Shown here: positions 63,629 to 64,000 of the stretch, in pieces
How the letters are laid out: every line of letters begins with the position of its first letter
How positions within the stretch are numbered: position 1 is the stretch's first letter
Origin: Zeimonas sp003577305
GTDB taxonomy: Bacteria > Pseudomonadota > Gammaproteobacteria > Burkholderiales > Burkholderiaceae_E
Direction of reading: 5' to 3'
Assembly (NCBI GenBank): GCA_030263385.1
Contig: SZOX01000004.1
Coordinates: 248,001 to 312,000, forward strand
Length of the DNA stretch: 64,000 bases
Position numbers and translations under genes: made by a program
Notes under the pieces: model-generated
What the model was told of the DNA's origin: nothing
What the model saw: only the letters and a program-made list of their open reading frames with translations
Databases searched by the model: none

Positions 63629-64000
63629 TCAGCTGGCCGCCATCAGTTCTTCGAAGGCGAGCTCGCGGTCGGTCACGCGCGCTTTCGACTGCACCCAGTC
63701 GACCACGTTCTGCTCGACGACGATCGCCTCGATCTCGGCCAGCCGGTTGCGGTCGCTGAAGTAGTAGCGCACCACCTCGGCCGGGTTCTCGTAGGCCTGC
63801 GCGAATTCCTCGATCTGCCTGCGGATCTGGTCGGGCTTGGCCTGCAGGCCGTGCACGCGCACGATCTCGGCCACGATCAGGCCCAGGCGCACGCGCCGCT
63901 CGGCCTGGTCGCGGAAGGTGTCGGGCGGAATCGCCGGCAGGTTCTTCGGGTCCATGCCGCGCCGCCTGAGGTCTTCGATCGCGCGTTCGCCCAGGGCGTT
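63629..64000 (-). CDS. tig: Trigger factor (partial, C-terminal part only)
   Basis: The frame is open from the window edge to the TGA at 63629, giving 123 residues. They match the trigger factor C-terminal chaperone domain (DQAERRVRLGLIVAEIVRVH, PAEVVRYYFSDRNRLAEIEA and VVEQNVVDWV). The ribosome-binding and PPIase domains lie outside the window. Position before clpP confirms the call. Confidence 0.94.
   Translation of the reverse strand, partial: NALGERAIEDLRRRGMDPKNLPAIPPDTFRDQAERRVRLGLIVAEIVRVHGLQAKPDQIRRQIEEFAQAYENPAEVVRYYFSDRNRLAEIEAIVVEQNVVDWVQSKARVTDRELAFEELMAAS

Overview
The window is a dense, GC-rich chromosomal segment from a betaproteobacterium, most likely of the order Burkholderiales. 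The evidence is gene order and protein similarity: rpsB-tsf-pyrH-frr-uppS-cdsA-dxr-rseP-bamA-skp-lpxD-fabZ-lpxA-lpxB-rnhB, smc-zipA-ligA, a ppsA/ppsR divergent pair, pilU-arsC-like-dapE-prmB, and tig-clpP-clpX-lon-hupB-tRNA-Val-tRNA-Asp-ppiD. I cannot name the genus. Almost everything is core genome, and I see no insertion sequence, prophage, integron or CRISPR array.

Region by region. 1-1530: the 5' part of an AbiE type IV toxin-antitoxin pair, with a promoter/operator dyad, next to guaA. 1538-9244: guaBA, a DUF4124 protein, ratA-rnfH, smpB, and a DEDDh exonuclease paired with a cNMP/CBS/DUF294 protein. 9361-10274: a decayed branched-chain amino-acid binding protein gene. 10381-13745: ppsA and its regulator ppsR, followed by a 161-bp near-perfect palindrome. 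13895-29141: the long minus-strand translation/envelope operon, in which lpxB carries a frameshifting deletion. 29408-32775: map-glnD. 32843-41511: minus-strand smc-zipA-ligA-galU-mtnP. 41686-48254: queF, a relic of dapD, then pilU, a YffB-like gene, dapE, prmB and yheS. 48260-54411: a GST, then a five-gene acyl-CoA cluster. 54444-58085: DUF1178, mnmH and ppiD. 58114-64000: a compact tRNA unit, hupB, lon, clpX, clpP and the 3' part of tig.

Functionally the segment joins purine synthesis, ribosome assembly and recycling, lipid A, phospholipid and isoprenoid synthesis, outer-membrane biogenesis, chromosome maintenance and protein quality control. Tight stop/start overlaps (ATGA or GTGA) are common and point to translational coupling.

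The points most worth a second look are the concentric palindrome with a dispersed 12-mer (13745-13905 and 6641-6652), the dapD relic (42240-42505), the broken lpxB (near 16217), a kinase/acyl-CoA dehydrogenase module resembling 4-hydroxyacyl-CoA catabolism (50515-54411), and a hupB promoter whose spacer is filled by a 16-bp palindrome. I found no convincing wholly new multi-gene system.
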